This document shows positions 41,520 to 49,376 of a stretch of DNA of 64,000 bases, one piece after another (the first letter of the stretch is position 1; each line of letters opens with the position of its first letter). Source of the DNA: Kofleriaceae bacterium (GTDB lineage Bacteria; Myxococcota_A; Polyangia; Haliangiales; Haliangiaceae). The stretch is from positions 1 to 64,000 of the forward strand of contig JAGPCO010000005.1 of assembly GCA_018058095.1 (NCBI GenBank), read 5' to 3'. The position numbers and the translations under genes were made by a program. The notes beneath the pieces are model-generated. The model saw only the letters and a list, made by a program, of their open reading frames with translations. It was not told the origin of the DNA and did no database searches.

Positions 41520-41534
41520 TGGTCCGACCATTGC
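41520..41534. promoter_or_regulatory. Shared 15-base motif, copy 1
   Basis: TGGTCCGACCATTGC occurs here and again at 57799-57813. The core TGGTC-C-GACCA is palindromic. Read rightward, GG and GC are ten bases apart as in a sigma54 -24/-12 site. The start at 41486 lies 34 bases away, leftward. Confidence 0.5.
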
Positions 41535-41637
41535 CATGGCGGCTCAGATACCTGAAATAGCTAGGATGATCTGCCGGGGCTGGTTGAAGAACCACCACCG
41601 TGCTGGGGCCGCCTGCCGGGCTGTCGACAGGTCCGGC

Positions 41638-41666
41638 TTGACATCGTGTCCATATGACACTATCTA
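41638..41666 (+). promoter_or_regulatory. Promoter of phosphatase-kinase operon, leaderless geometry
   Basis: -35 TTGACA (41638-41643, perfect), 17-base spacer, -10 TATCTA (41661-41666), six bases, then GTG 41673. The spacer holds GTGTC-CATAT-GACAC (41646-41660), an operator-like inverted repeat. Confidence 0.72.
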
Positions 41667-41672
41667 GAGTGT

Positions 41673-42470
41673 GTGACGAACACTAAGTCGAGCGAGCCAG
41701 GCCTCGCGGCGCGGGCCGCCAGCGTGATCGGCGGCGAGCACCACCGGACCCGGCGGCGCAGCCAGGACGCCGCCGCCTGCGTGACCGGACCGGGCTGGGC
41801 GGTGGTGGTGGTGTGTGACGGTTGCGGCTCGGCGCCGCGGTCGGAGCTGGGCGCCGAGCTGGGCGCGCAGGCGTGGGCCCACGGCCTCGCCCGCGCCCTG
41901 GCCGCTGGCGCGCCGCTGTCGCGCGCGTTGTGGGACCAGGTCTCGATCGACGTGGTGCGGACGCTGGGCGTGCTGGCCGCCCAGCTCGGGCCACGCGACC
42001 AGGTCGTGCGCGACAGCCTGCTGTTCACGGTGGTCGCCGCCGTCTACGCCGGCGGCCAGCGCGCGGTGTTCGCGATCGGCGACGGCGCCTTCGCCATCGA
42101 CGGCGTGGTCACGCCGCTCGGCCCGTTCCCCGACAACACCCCGCCGTACCCGATGTACGCGCTGACCGGCGCGCCGGTGCCGAGCCGGGTGATCGTCGAG
42201 CCGGCGCCGGCGCGCGGCAGCCTGCTGGTGGCCACCGACGGCGTCGACCCGCTGCCGGCCGGTGAGCTGGGTGCGCTGGCCGACGACGCGCGCCTGGTGA
42301 CCCACCCCGACGCGCTGCGCCGGCACCTGCACGGGTGGACCGCGGCCGGCGAGCAGGTCGACTGGCGGGCCGGGCGCGTGATGCGGCGCGCCGCCCGCCT
42401 GCGCGACGACGTCGCCGTCGGCATCATCCGCTGGGATCGCGGCGCCGGCGCCGGCGGAGCGGCGTCGTGA
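41673..42470 (+). CDS. PP2C-family protein phosphatase (TerY-P/YegK-like)
   Basis: 265 residues from GTG 41673. PP2C motifs: early Asp in RSQDA (D32), metal-binding CDGCGS (D49-G50), IGDGA (D137), LLVATDGVD (D189) and the final RDDVAVGI (D near 249). This is the short PP2C_2 type found in bacterial triads with a kinase and a vWA protein. It should remove phosphate from Ser/Thr, probably reversing the next gene. Stop overlaps the kinase start (GTGA). Confidence 0.82.
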   Translation: MTNTKSSEPGLAARAASVIGGEHHRTRRRSQDAAACVTGPGWAVVVVCDGCGSAPRSELGAELGAQAWAHGLARALAAGAPLSRALWDQVSIDVVRTLGVLAAQLGPRDQVVRDSLLFTVVAAVYAGGQRAVFAIGDGAFAIDGVVTPLGPFPDNTPPYPMYALTGAPVPSRVIVEPAPARGSLLVATDGVDPLPAGELGALADDARLVTHPDALRRHLHGWTAAGEQVDWRAGRVMRRAARLRDDVAVGIIRWDRGAGAGGAAS

Positions 42471-44185
42471 GCCGGACCGTGTACCTCGACGGCGAGCGCC
42501 GCGTGCTGGCGGCCAGCCGCGTGCTGGCCGAGGGTGGCGAGGCCGAGGTGCACGACCTCGGCGGCGGCCTGGTCGGCAAGCTGTGGAAGGCGCCCGACCA
42601 CCCCGACTACACCGGCCTGCCCGAGGCGCAGGCGGCGGCGCGCGAGCGGCTGCGGGTGTACCCGGCCAAGCTCGACGCGCTGGCCGCGCTGGCCGCGAGC
42701 GGGCGCCTGCCAGCCGGGGCGATCGCGCCGACCGGGCGTATCAGCCGCGACAAGCGTGGCGTCGAGGTCATCGGCTTCGCCATGGCGCGTATCGCCGGCG
42801 AGCCGCTGCACGCGTGGAGCGAGGCGGCCGCCCGGCGCCGGCTCGGGGTGACGCCGGCGCAGGTGGTGCGGGTGCTGCTGGCGCTGCGCGTGCTGGTCGA
42901 GGCGGTGCACCAGGCCGGCGTGGTCATCGGCGACTTCAACGACCTCAACGTGCTGGTCGACGGCGACACCCCGGCGCTGATCGATCTCGACAGCGCGCAG
43001 CTTGGCGGCTGGGCCTGCCCGATGTTCACCGACCGCTTCGTCGACCCGCGCCTGCTCGGGCCGACCGCGCCGGCGCTGGCGGCGAGCCGGCCTGGCCTCG
43101 GGCTGGCCCGGCCGCACGACGTCGGCAGCGACTGGTTCGCGTTCGCGGTGATGGCCTTCCGCTCGCTCGTCGGCGTGCACCCGTACGGCGGCGTGCACCG
43201 GCCGCCGGCGCCGGCGCGGCCGCTGCCGCCGCTCGAGCGGGCGCGCCAGGGCGTCACCGTGGCTCACCCCGACGTCGTGTATCCGCGTTCTGCCCCGCCG
43301 CTGCAGGTGTTGCCGGCGCCGGTGCTGGCCTGGTTCGAGGCGTGCTTCTCCGGCGGCGTCCGGGTGGCGATGCCGACGCACCTCCTGGCCGGCCTGCGCT
43401 TCGCCACCTGCAGCGGCTGCGGCCTCGACCACGCACGAGCGGCCTGCCCGCGCTGCGTCGGGGTGACGGTCACCGTGCCGGCGGCGACCGTGCGCGGCGC
43501 GCTGCGGGTGGTCGACCTGGCGCTGACGGCGCTGGCGCCGTCGACGGTCGAGGTCGACGCTGGCGATCGGGCCGGCGCGGCGTGGTGGTGGAGCGGTGAC
43601 ACCTTGTGGCGGCGCGGCGTGTTCGGGCCCGAGCGGGTCGGCGCCGTGCTTGGTGGCCAGGCCCGGTGCTGGATCGGCCCGGCCTTCGGCGTCGGCTTCT
43701 ACCGCGCCGGCGGGCTCACCGTCGGTTTCCTGGTCCGGCCCGACCGCGCCGGCCTCGACGACCGCGTGGCCCTGCCGCCGATGCGCGGCCAGCTGGTGGC
43801 GGCCCACGCCACGCTCAGCGCCGGCCGGGCCTGGCTCGGCTGGACCACCGCCTTCGCCGGTCGGCTGCACCAGCAGCTGGTGGTGCTCGACCGGGCCGGC
43901 GCGGTGCTGGCCCATGCCGACGTCGACGTGGCCGCCGCCGCCGTCGATCCGGACCTCGCCTGGATGGCCGGCCTGGCCGGCGCGGTCGCCGCCGGCGACG
44001 CCTTGTTCGTGCCGACCGACGACGGCCTGGTGCGGGTCGAGCTGGTCGCCGGCGCGCCCGCGGTGACCCGCACCTTCGCCGACACCCGCGGCCTGGTCGG
44101 CCCGGCCGACGTCCTCCACCTCGGTCCGCGCGGGCTCGACGTCGTCCGCGCCGGCCGCGCCCTCCGCCTCGAGCTCACGCCCTGA
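42467..44185 (+). CDS. Divergent protein kinase with zinc ribbon (TerY-P/YegI-like)
   Basis: 572 residues from GTG 42467. N-lobe Lys in VGKLWK (38-41). Catalytic loop VVIGDFNDLNVLV: D156 takes the place of the HRD Asp and N161 the metal Asn; IDLDS (D173) replaces DFG. A zinc ribbon follows (C315, C318, C327, C330 in CSGCG..CPRC). The C-terminal 230 residues are beta-rich, perhaps a propeller (repeats such as ARCWIGPAFGVGFYRAGGLTVGF and LVRVELVAGAPAV). Order kinase - Zn ribbon resembles E. coli YegI, a partner of phosphatase YegK and vWA protein YegL. All phosphotransfer residues present, so likely active. Confidence 0.78.
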   Translation: MSRTVYLDGERRVLAASRVLAEGGEAEVHDLGGGLVGKLWKAPDHPDYTGLPEAQAAARERLRVYPAKLDALAALAASGRLPAGAIAPTGRISRDKRGVEVIGFAMARIAGEPLHAWSEAAARRRLGVTPAQVVRVLLALRVLVEAVHQAGVVIGDFNDLNVLVDGDTPALIDLDSAQLGGWACPMFTDRFVDPRLLGPTAPALAASRPGLGLARPHDVGSDWFAFAVMAFRSLVGVHPYGGVHRPPAPARPLPPLERARQGVTVAHPDVVYPRSAPPLQVLPAPVLAWFEACFSGGVRVAMPTHLLAGLRFATCSGCGLDHARAACPRCVGVTVTVPAATVRGALRVVDLALTALAPSTVEVDAGDRAGAAWWWSGDTLWRRGVFGPERVGAVLGGQARCWIGPAFGVGFYRAGGLTVGFLVRPDRAGLDDRVALPPMRGQLVAAHATLSAGRAWLGWTTAFAGRLHQQLVVLDRAGAVLAHADVDVAAAAVDPDLAWMAGLAGAVAAGDALFVPTDDGLVRVELVAGAPAVTRTFADTRGLVGPADVLHLGPRGLDVVRAGRALRLELTP

Positions 44186-44240
44186 CCCGCGCGCTCGCGC
44201 GGCCTCGCGTTCCGCCCTCAACCGCCACAAGGAGCCCACG

Positions 44241-45305
44241 ATGTCCACCTCTCGCAAGCCGCTGCCCCTGCCTCCGCTGTTCGACGCCCGTCACGCCGCC
44301 GACTCCGGCTACCGGCCCGACGCCGCCGCCGTCGCCGCCGAGGCCGCGACCTGGCGCCGCGCCCACGGGCTGCGGCCGTCGGCGGTCGACGACCTGCGCC
44401 TGCACCTGTTGCTGATCGACGTGCAGAAGGACTTCTGCTTCCCCGACGGCTCGCTGTACGTGGCCGGCCGGTCCGGCACCGGCGCGGTCGACGACTCGCG
44501 CCGCATCGCCCAGACCATCTACACCAACCTCGACGTCATCACCGACATCACGACGACGATGGACACCCACGTCGCGTACCAGATCTTCTTCCCCAGCTTC
44601 TGGCTCGACCGCGACGACGCGCCGCTGACCGCGCACCGGGTCATCAGCGCCGACGAGGTGGCGCGCGGCGACGTGCGGCCCAACCCGGCCATGGCCAAGT
44701 GGCTGTGTGGGGGCAACTACACCTGGCTGTGCCAGCAGGCCCGGCACTACTGCGCCGAGCTGGAGAAGGCCGGCAAGTACCAGCTGTACCTGTGGCCGCC
44801 GCACTGCCTGCTCGGCTCCGACGGCCACGCCCTGGTCGGCGTGGTGCAGGAGGCGCGCCTCCTGCACGCGTTCGCGCGCACGTCGCAGTCGCTGGTCGAG
44901 GTCAAGGGCGGCAACCCGCTGACCGAGAACTACTCGGTGCTGCGGCCGGAGGTGGTCAGCCGCTTCGACGGCGGCACCCTGGCCCAGCGCAACACCAGCT
45001 TCCTCAAGACGCTGCTGTCGGCCGACGCGGTGGTCATCGCCGGCCAGGCCGCCAGCCACTGCGTCAAGAGCACGATCGACGACCTGCTGGCCGAGATCGT
45101 CGCCACCGATCGCAACCTGGCCAAGAAGATCTTCCTCCTGACCGACTGCATGTCGGCGGTGACCGTGCCCGACGGCAAGGGCGGCTTCGCGGTCGACTTC
45201 ACCCAGGCCGCGACCGACGCGCTCGGCCGCTTCGCCGCCGCCGGCATGAACCTCATCACCTCGGCCGATCCGCTGCGCGAGACGGTGCTGGCCCGCCTGC
45301 GCTGA
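44241..45305 (+). CDS. Isochorismatase/nicotinamidase-family hydrolase
   Basis: 354 residues; AAGGAG precedes ATG 44241. Catalytic Asp60 in LLLIDVQKDF, metal-site D108 and H110 in TMDTHVAYQIFF, catalytic C274 in AASHCVKSTI. Nicotinamidases bind zinc with such an Asp-His pair and deamidate nicotinamide to nicotinate in NAD recycling. It is longer than the usual 180-220 residues by an N-terminal extension (1-50) and internal insertions (about 115-205). Placement inside a phospho-signalling operon suggests a role in NAD level or signal turnover. Confidence 0.85.
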   Translation: MSTSRKPLPLPPLFDARHAADSGYRPDAAAVAAEAATWRRAHGLRPSAVDDLRLHLLLIDVQKDFCFPDGSLYVAGRSGTGAVDDSRRIAQTIYTNLDVITDITTTMDTHVAYQIFFPSFWLDRDDAPLTAHRVISADEVARGDVRPNPAMAKWLCGGNYTWLCQQARHYCAELEKAGKYQLYLWPPHCLLGSDGHALVGVVQEARLLHAFARTSQSLVEVKGGNPLTENYSVLRPEVVSRFDGGTLAQRNTSFLKTLLSADAVVIAGQAASHCVKSTIDDLLAEIVATDRNLAKKIFLLTDCMSAVTVPDGKGGFAVDFTQAATDALGRFAAAGMNLITSADPLRETVLARLR

Positions 45306-45368
45306 CCTGGCCCCGGTCCACCAACCCTCACTCCCTCCCTCCGTCACGTCCCTCACCAGGAGCTCGAC

Positions 45369-46166
45369 ATGTCCAAGCGCAACGACGATTCCAAGCCCAC
45401 CCCGTCCGTGACCTCCCTCCTGGCCGACGCCCACAAGGACGGCACGCTGTCGGTCGGGGCCATGGCCGCCCTCGACGTGGTCGACCTCGGCGCCGAGATC
45501 CAGGCCGGGCTCGGGGTCAACCTCGACGACGTCACCGCCAGCGAGGTGCTGCTGGTGACCATGATGCCCGACGACTCCGCCTCGATCGCCAGCGCCGGCA
45601 ACACCGCGGCGGTGCGCGACGGCCACAACGCCGTGCTCGAGGCGCTGGGCAAGAGCAAGCAGGCCGGCGACGTGCTGGTCCACACGCGTTACCTCAACGG
45701 CCACGTGCTCACCCCGTACGCGCCGCTCGACCAGGCCGTGGCCATGACCAGCAAGAACTACGACCCCAGCCTGGGCACGCCGCTGTACGACCAGGCCGTG
45801 GTCGTGCTCGGCACCGTCGTCGCCAAGGCCCAGCAGCTGGCCCAGGCCGGCATCGCCGTGCGCACGGTGACGCTGATCATCACCGACGGCGGCGACTACG
45901 GCTCGACCCGGTTCCGCGCCCGCGACGTACGCGCGCTGGTGACCGACCTCCTGGCCCAGGAGCACCACGTCGTCGCCGCCATGGGCATCTCCGACGGCAG
46001 CACCGACTTCCGCGCCGTGTTCCGCGACATGGGCATCCCCGACCGCTGGATCATGACGCCGGGCAGCTCGGCCGCCGAGATCCGGCGCGCCTTCCAGGTG
46101 TTCTCGCGCTCGGCCGCCAGCGGCGCCGGCGCCGCCACCTTCGCGCTGGGTGGGTTCGGCAACTAG
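45369..46166 (+). CDS. von Willebrand factor A-domain protein (TerY/YegL-like)
   Basis: 265 residues; CAGGAGC precedes ATG 45369. Metal-ion-dependent adhesion site intact: D68-x-S70-x-S72 (MMPDDSASI), T137 in SLGTPLYD, D173 in IITDGGDYGS. vWA proteins of this type are cytoplasmic partners of PP2C and kinase in Ter-dependent stress modules and probably serve as the substrate or scaffold. No signal peptide. Last gene of the operon, followed by a hairpin at 46168. Confidence 0.85.
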   Translation: MSKRNDDSKPTPSVTSLLADAHKDGTLSVGAMAALDVVDLGAEIQAGLGVNLDDVTASEVLLVTMMPDDSASIASAGNTAAVRDGHNAVLEALGKSKQAGDVLVHTRYLNGHVLTPYAPLDQAVAMTSKNYDPSLGTPLYDQAVVVLGTVVAKAQQLAQAGIAVRTVTLIITDGGDYGSTRFRARDVRALVTDLLAQEHHVVAAMGISDGSTDFRAVFRDMGIPDRWIMTPGSSAAEIRRAFQVFSRSAASGAGAATFALGGFGN

Positions 46167-46167
46167 T

Positions 46168-46185
46168 GTCCGCACCGGCGCGGAC
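46168..46185 (+). terminator. Hairpin after vWA gene
   Basis: GTCCGC-ACCGGC-GCGGAC two bases after the stop codon at 46166, followed by GTGTTCC. Short T content; a terminator is likely but not certain. Confidence 0.55.
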
Positions 46186-46230
46186 GTGTTCCGAAGGGAA
46201 GGTGGGCCGTTTGCTGTGAACACCCGGTGG

Positions 46231-46236
46231 TATGGT
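46231..46236 (+). promoter_or_regulatory. -10 box of leaderless lipoprotein gene
   Basis: TATGGT, six bases before ATG 46243. No good -35. Confidence 0.45.
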
Positions 46237-46242
46237 CGCCAG

Positions 46243-46839
46243 ATGCAGCGATGGTGGGTGCTCGTGATCCTTCTGGCGGCGTGCGGCGGCGACGATGTCG
46301 GTGGAGCCCCAGACGCACCGCCCGCTGACGCCGCGGCGATCGATGGAGCGGTATCCCCCCTGGTAGGGCAGTGGTCGTATGCAGGCGATCCGGCCCTGCC
46401 CATCGTGAGCTACACGTTCGATAGCGATGGGACCTTTGTGGTTGTCGACGACGGTGGGTCCGAAGCCGGGACCTATACGCTCGCGGGTCCGGGACGCCTC
46501 AGCATGACCTCGGGAGGGGAAACGGTGGTCACCGACTACGTCGTGACGAGCAACCAGCTCTTGCTCGGCGCGCTGATCCCTCAGGGCTCGGTCAGCGGGC
46601 TGGTCGGGGTGTGGAGCTCGACGGCGATCGCGCAGAGCGGAACGTCGACGACCACGGTCACCCTCAACAGCGACATGACCGGGACCTTGGCGGTGACGAC
46701 CTCGAGCACGCAGAGCATCGACGGTACATGGGTCGCCGAGACGGGGGGGCTGGCACTCACCCTGACGGGCCTGGGCGTCCAGCACTACAAATCGATCGGA
46801 GCGACGGGCATCGGGCTCCTCTACTTCACGAAGAGCTGA
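46243..46839 (+). CDS. Lipocalin-like repeat lipoprotein
   Basis: 198 residues; lipobox LLAAC then GGDDVGGAPDAPPADAAA tether. Two similar half-domains: LVGQWSYAGD..TFDSDGTFVV (about 39-60) and LVGVWSSTAI..TLNSDMTGTLAV (about 122-150), each beginning GxW like bacterial lipocalin-like domains. Ligand unknown. GC content is lower than in neighbouring genes, which may point to a different history. Confidence 0.68.
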   Translation: MQRWWVLVILLAACGGDDVGGAPDAPPADAAAIDGAVSPLVGQWSYAGDPALPIVSYTFDSDGTFVVVDDGGSEAGTYTLAGPGRLSMTSGGETVVTDYVVTSNQLLLGALIPQGSVSGLVGVWSSTAIAQSGTSTTTVTLNSDMTGTLAVTTSSTQSIDGTWVAETGGLALTLTGLGVQHYKSIGATGIGLLYFTKS

Positions 46840-46939
46840 GTTCTGCAAGGCGATGGTGCCGGCGCGCCGCGCGACGACGCGTCGTGGCGGCGCACCTTCG
46901 ACGCCGAGCTGCGCGGCTGAGCAGCGCGGGCCGGCGGCC

Positions 46940-47407
46940 TTACCCGGCCGCGACCACGACGGTCGGCTCGTGGGTGACCGCGAAGTTGACCGAGCGCGCG
47001 ATGAAGCACAGGGCGGGGACGCGGTGGTGTAGCGCCTGGGCCGGCTCGACCATCGAGGCGGCGCTCACCGTGACCCGCGGCCGCAGGGTGACGCCGGTGA
47101 ACTCCCCGCTGCCGTCGTCATGCTCGATCATCGTGCCGACCGCCTGGTCGACGTAGGCGACGATGTTGACCCCGGCGTCGGCGCACAGGTGCAGGTACCA
47201 GAGCATGTGGCACTGCGACAGCGACGCGACCAGCAGCTGCTCGGGGTTCCAGCGCGCCTTGTCGCCGCGGAACGCCGGGTCGGACGACGCCGGGATCGTC
47301 GGCGGCCCGTCCGCTGCGACCTCGTGATCGCGCCGGTAGGCACGGTAGTCGCGGGTGCCTTGCCCTGCGTTGCCGGTCCAGGTCACCGTCGTCTCGTAGG
47401 TGTGCAT
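46940..47407 (-). CDS. OsmC/Ohr-family peroxidase-like protein
   Basis: 155 residues from ATG 47407. OsmC fold with two redox Cys: SLSQCHMLWYL (near 75) and PALCFIARSVN (near 136), spaced as in OsmC-type thiol peroxidases. The motif RWNPEQLLVASLSQCH is characteristic. Reduces organic hydroperoxides; cytoplasmic. A long hairpin lies upstream (47499-47567). Confidence 0.88.
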   Translation of the reverse strand: MHTYETTVTWTGNAGQGTRDYRAYRRDHEVAADGPPTIPASSDPAFRGDKARWNPEQLLVASLSQCHMLWYLHLCADAGVNIVAYVDQAVGTMIEHDDGSGEFTGVTLRPRVTVSAASMVEPAQALHHRVPALCFIARSVNFAVTHEPTVVVAAG

Positions 47408-47498
47408 GCGCGCATGCTGCGTGATGTCGCGGCGCGGCGCCAGAGTGCATCTCACTACCCAGCGCGGGTTGCGACCATCGCGCCGCGCGCTGGGTCTC

Positions 47499-47567
47499 GC
47501 AGCCTGCTGAAAACACGGAGCCCGTCCCGTCCGCTGGAGCCGCCGGCACGGGCTTTCAGCAGTCTGC
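47499..47567. repeat. 69-base imperfect palindrome (REP-like or terminator)
   Basis: Ends GCAGCCTGCTGAAA (47499-47512) and TTTCAGCAGTCTGC (47554-47567) pair with one mismatch; inner GCCCGT/ACGGGC pair too. It abuts the stop codon of the methyltransferase, so may end that leftward transcript. Similar end sequence to 8077-8124. Confidence 0.6.
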
Positions 47568-48202
47568 TAGCGGCGCGCGAGCAGGTAGCAGCGCTGGCTC
47601 GGGTGCTCGACCTCGGGGTACGGCGCGCGGTCGAGGCGCGCCTCCAGCGTGAAGCCCGCGCCCTCCAGCGCGGCGATCACCGCCGACGGGTGATGCCAGA
47701 TGAAGTCGAGCGAGGTCGGCCGGCCGAACAGCTCGTCGACGTGGACGCGTTGGTCGCCGGCGTGGAAGGCCAGCGCGAGCAGGCCGCCAGGCGCGAGCAC
47801 CCGCGCGAACTCGGCGAGCGCGCGCGGGACGTCGGCCGGGTCGAGGTGGACGATGGCGTAGAAGCCGACCACGGCCCGGACCGACCCGGTCGTGTGCGGC
47901 AGCGCGAAGAAGTCGGCCTCGGTGAACGCCACGCCAGGGACCGCGCGGCGGGCCTCGGCCACCATCGCCGGGCTGAGGTCGACGCCTTCGACCGCGGCGC
48001 CGAGCGAGGCCAGGAAGCGGCTGACCTGGCCCGGTCCGCACCCGACCTCGAGCATGGGGCCGTCGCTGCATCGCTCGGCCAGCGCCTGCAGGAAGGCCCG
48101 ATCGAGCGGTTTGCCCGCCAGCTCGTCGAACAGGGCCTCGCGGTAGGCCCCGGCGATCGCGTCATATCCGCGGCGCAGCGCCTCGCCACGCGGGTCACTC
48201 AT
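47567..48202 (-). CDS. Class I SAM-dependent methyltransferase
   Basis: 211 residues from ATG 48202 (MSDPRGEAL). Motif I LEVGCGPGQVSRFLA (about 50-64), motif II GVDLSPAMVAEAR, post-I FFALPHTTGSVRAVVGFY, motif IV HLDPADVPRAL. UbiE/Coq5-like small-molecule methyltransferase of the Methyltransf_11/25 group; substrate unknown. The frame is open ten codons further upstream. Confidence 0.85.
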   Translation of the reverse strand: MSDPRGEALRRGYDAIAGAYREALFDELAGKPLDRAFLQALAERCSDGPMLEVGCGPGQVSRFLASLGAAVEGVDLSPAMVAEARRAVPGVAFTEADFFALPHTTGSVRAVVGFYAIVHLDPADVPRALAEFARVLAPGGLLALAFHAGDQRVHVDELFGRPTSLDFIWHHPSAVIAALEGAGFTLEARLDRAPYPEVEHPSQRCYLLARR

Positions 48203-48251
48203 GCCGCCTCGTACCACGCCGCCGATCCTCACCCCCGATCACGTCCCCCCC

Positions 48252-48307
48252 GATCACGTCGTCACGACCTGATCGGAGGGATCACGTCGTCACGACCTGA
48301 TCGGAGG
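48252..48307. repeat. Two perfect 28-base tandem repeats, each a palindrome
   Basis: GATCACGTCGTCACGACCTG plus ATCGGAGG occurs at 48252-48279 and 48280-48307 without change. Within each unit GATCACGTCGT-C-ACGACCTGATC is an 11-base inverted repeat with one mismatch. The rest of the 250-base gap 48203-48452 holds no gene. Confidence 0.85.
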
Positions 48308-48452
48308 CGGCGATCGGAGGCGGTCGTGTGGCCAAGTGGGCGGAAGTTCGAGGGTGGGGTGTCCGGGAGTGGGCGAGGGGCGGACGGGCCGGACAGGAGT
48401 GTCCGGTTGGCCGGACGGGTGATCGGGCAAGTGGTCGGAATGAGGGGAAAGG

Positions 48453-49346
48453 TTGCGGCAGGTGGCCGGCAAGGTGTGGAGATGCTTTGATCTAGCGGTG
48501 CGAGTCGCAACGGGAGTGATGGTCGTGTTGGCGCTGAGCGCGGGAGCGCCGGCGCGCGCAGAGAAGGACGACGGGCCGAACTTGTGGGCCAAGGCGCGCA
48601 AGCCAAGCAGTGGGGCGAGCGAGGCGATCGGCGGGTACAGCGCGGGGTGTGTCGGCGGGGCCTTCGCGTTGCCGCGGCGCGGGGCCGGCTGGCGCGTGGT
48701 GAGGCCGGCGCGGCGGCGCTACTTCGGACATGAGGTGCTGGTGAGCTACTTGCGCGACCTCGGCCGCGCCGTGGCCGACGCCGGGCTGGGGCCGCTGGCG
48801 GTGGGCGACCTGTCGATGCCGCGCGGCGGCCCGGCCCCGAGCGGCCACGCCAGCCACCAGTCGGGGCTCGATGTCGACCTCGGCTACGGCGCGGCCGGCA
48901 CCGCGCTGGCGCAGGCCTCGGTCGTCGATCGCCCGCGCAAGGTGGTCGGCCCGGCCTGGGGCGAGCGGCCGCTGGCGGTGCTGCGCCTGGCCGCGGCCGA
49001 CCCGCGCGTCGCCCGCATCTTCGTCCACCCGGCCATCAAGCAAGCTGTATGCACCGCGACCGCGGCGCTGCCGGCGCCCGAGCGGGCCTGGCTGCGCGTC
49101 CTGCGGCCGTGGTGGGGCCACGACGACCACTTCCACGTCCGCCTGCACTGCCCGGCCGGCAACACCGCGTGCCAGGCCCAGGACCCGATCGCCGACGGCG
49201 ACGGCTGCGCCGAGCTGGCGTGGTGGCTCGACCCCGCGCGCGACGCCGAACGCGCCAAGGAGCAGCAGGGCTACCAGGCCCGCGTCGGCGCCCGCCCGCC
49301 GTTGCCCGCGCCGTGCGCCGCCGTGCTGGCTGCTCCGGCGCGCTGA
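48453..49346 (+). CDS. mepA: Penicillin-insensitive murein endopeptidase (M74, MepA)
   Basis: 297 residues. Signal peptide VATGVMVVLALSAGAPARA-EK. MepA metal motifs: SGHASHQSGLDVDLGY (His/Asp at about 131-140) and WWGHDDHFHVRLHCP (about 219-233), with YSAGCVGGAFALP near 61-73. LAS-type metallopeptidase that cuts DD- and LD-crosslinks of peptidoglycan in the periplasm. Start is uncertain: TTG 48453 follows GAGGGGAAAGG, but GTG at 48462 or 48474 would keep the signal. Confidence 0.9.
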   Translation: MRQVAGKVWRCFDLAVRVATGVMVVLALSAGAPARAEKDDGPNLWAKARKPSSGASEAIGGYSAGCVGGAFALPRRGAGWRVVRPARRRYFGHEVLVSYLRDLGRAVADAGLGPLAVGDLSMPRGGPAPSGHASHQSGLDVDLGYGAAGTALAQASVVDRPRKVVGPAWGERPLAVLRLAAADPRVARIFVHPAIKQAVCTATAALPAPERAWLRVLRPWWGHDDHFHVRLHCPAGNTACQAQDPIADGDGCAELAWWLDPARDAERAKEQQGYQARVGARPPLPAPCAAVLAAPAR

Positions 49347-49376
49347 CGCCGTGACTCGGCGGCTGGCCGGGCCGAC

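Noticed and set aside
42044-44257. Long minus-strand frames opposite the phosphatase and kinase genes
   Set aside because: The plus-strand frames contain recognisable catalytic motifs and coupled starts; the minus frames do not.
46840-46939. Small gene between the lipocalin-like and OsmC genes
   Set aside because: A short frame ending at 46920 exists but has no start context or conserved features.
48252-48307. 28-base repeats as CRISPR repeats
   Set aside because: Two copies directly abutting, with no spacer.
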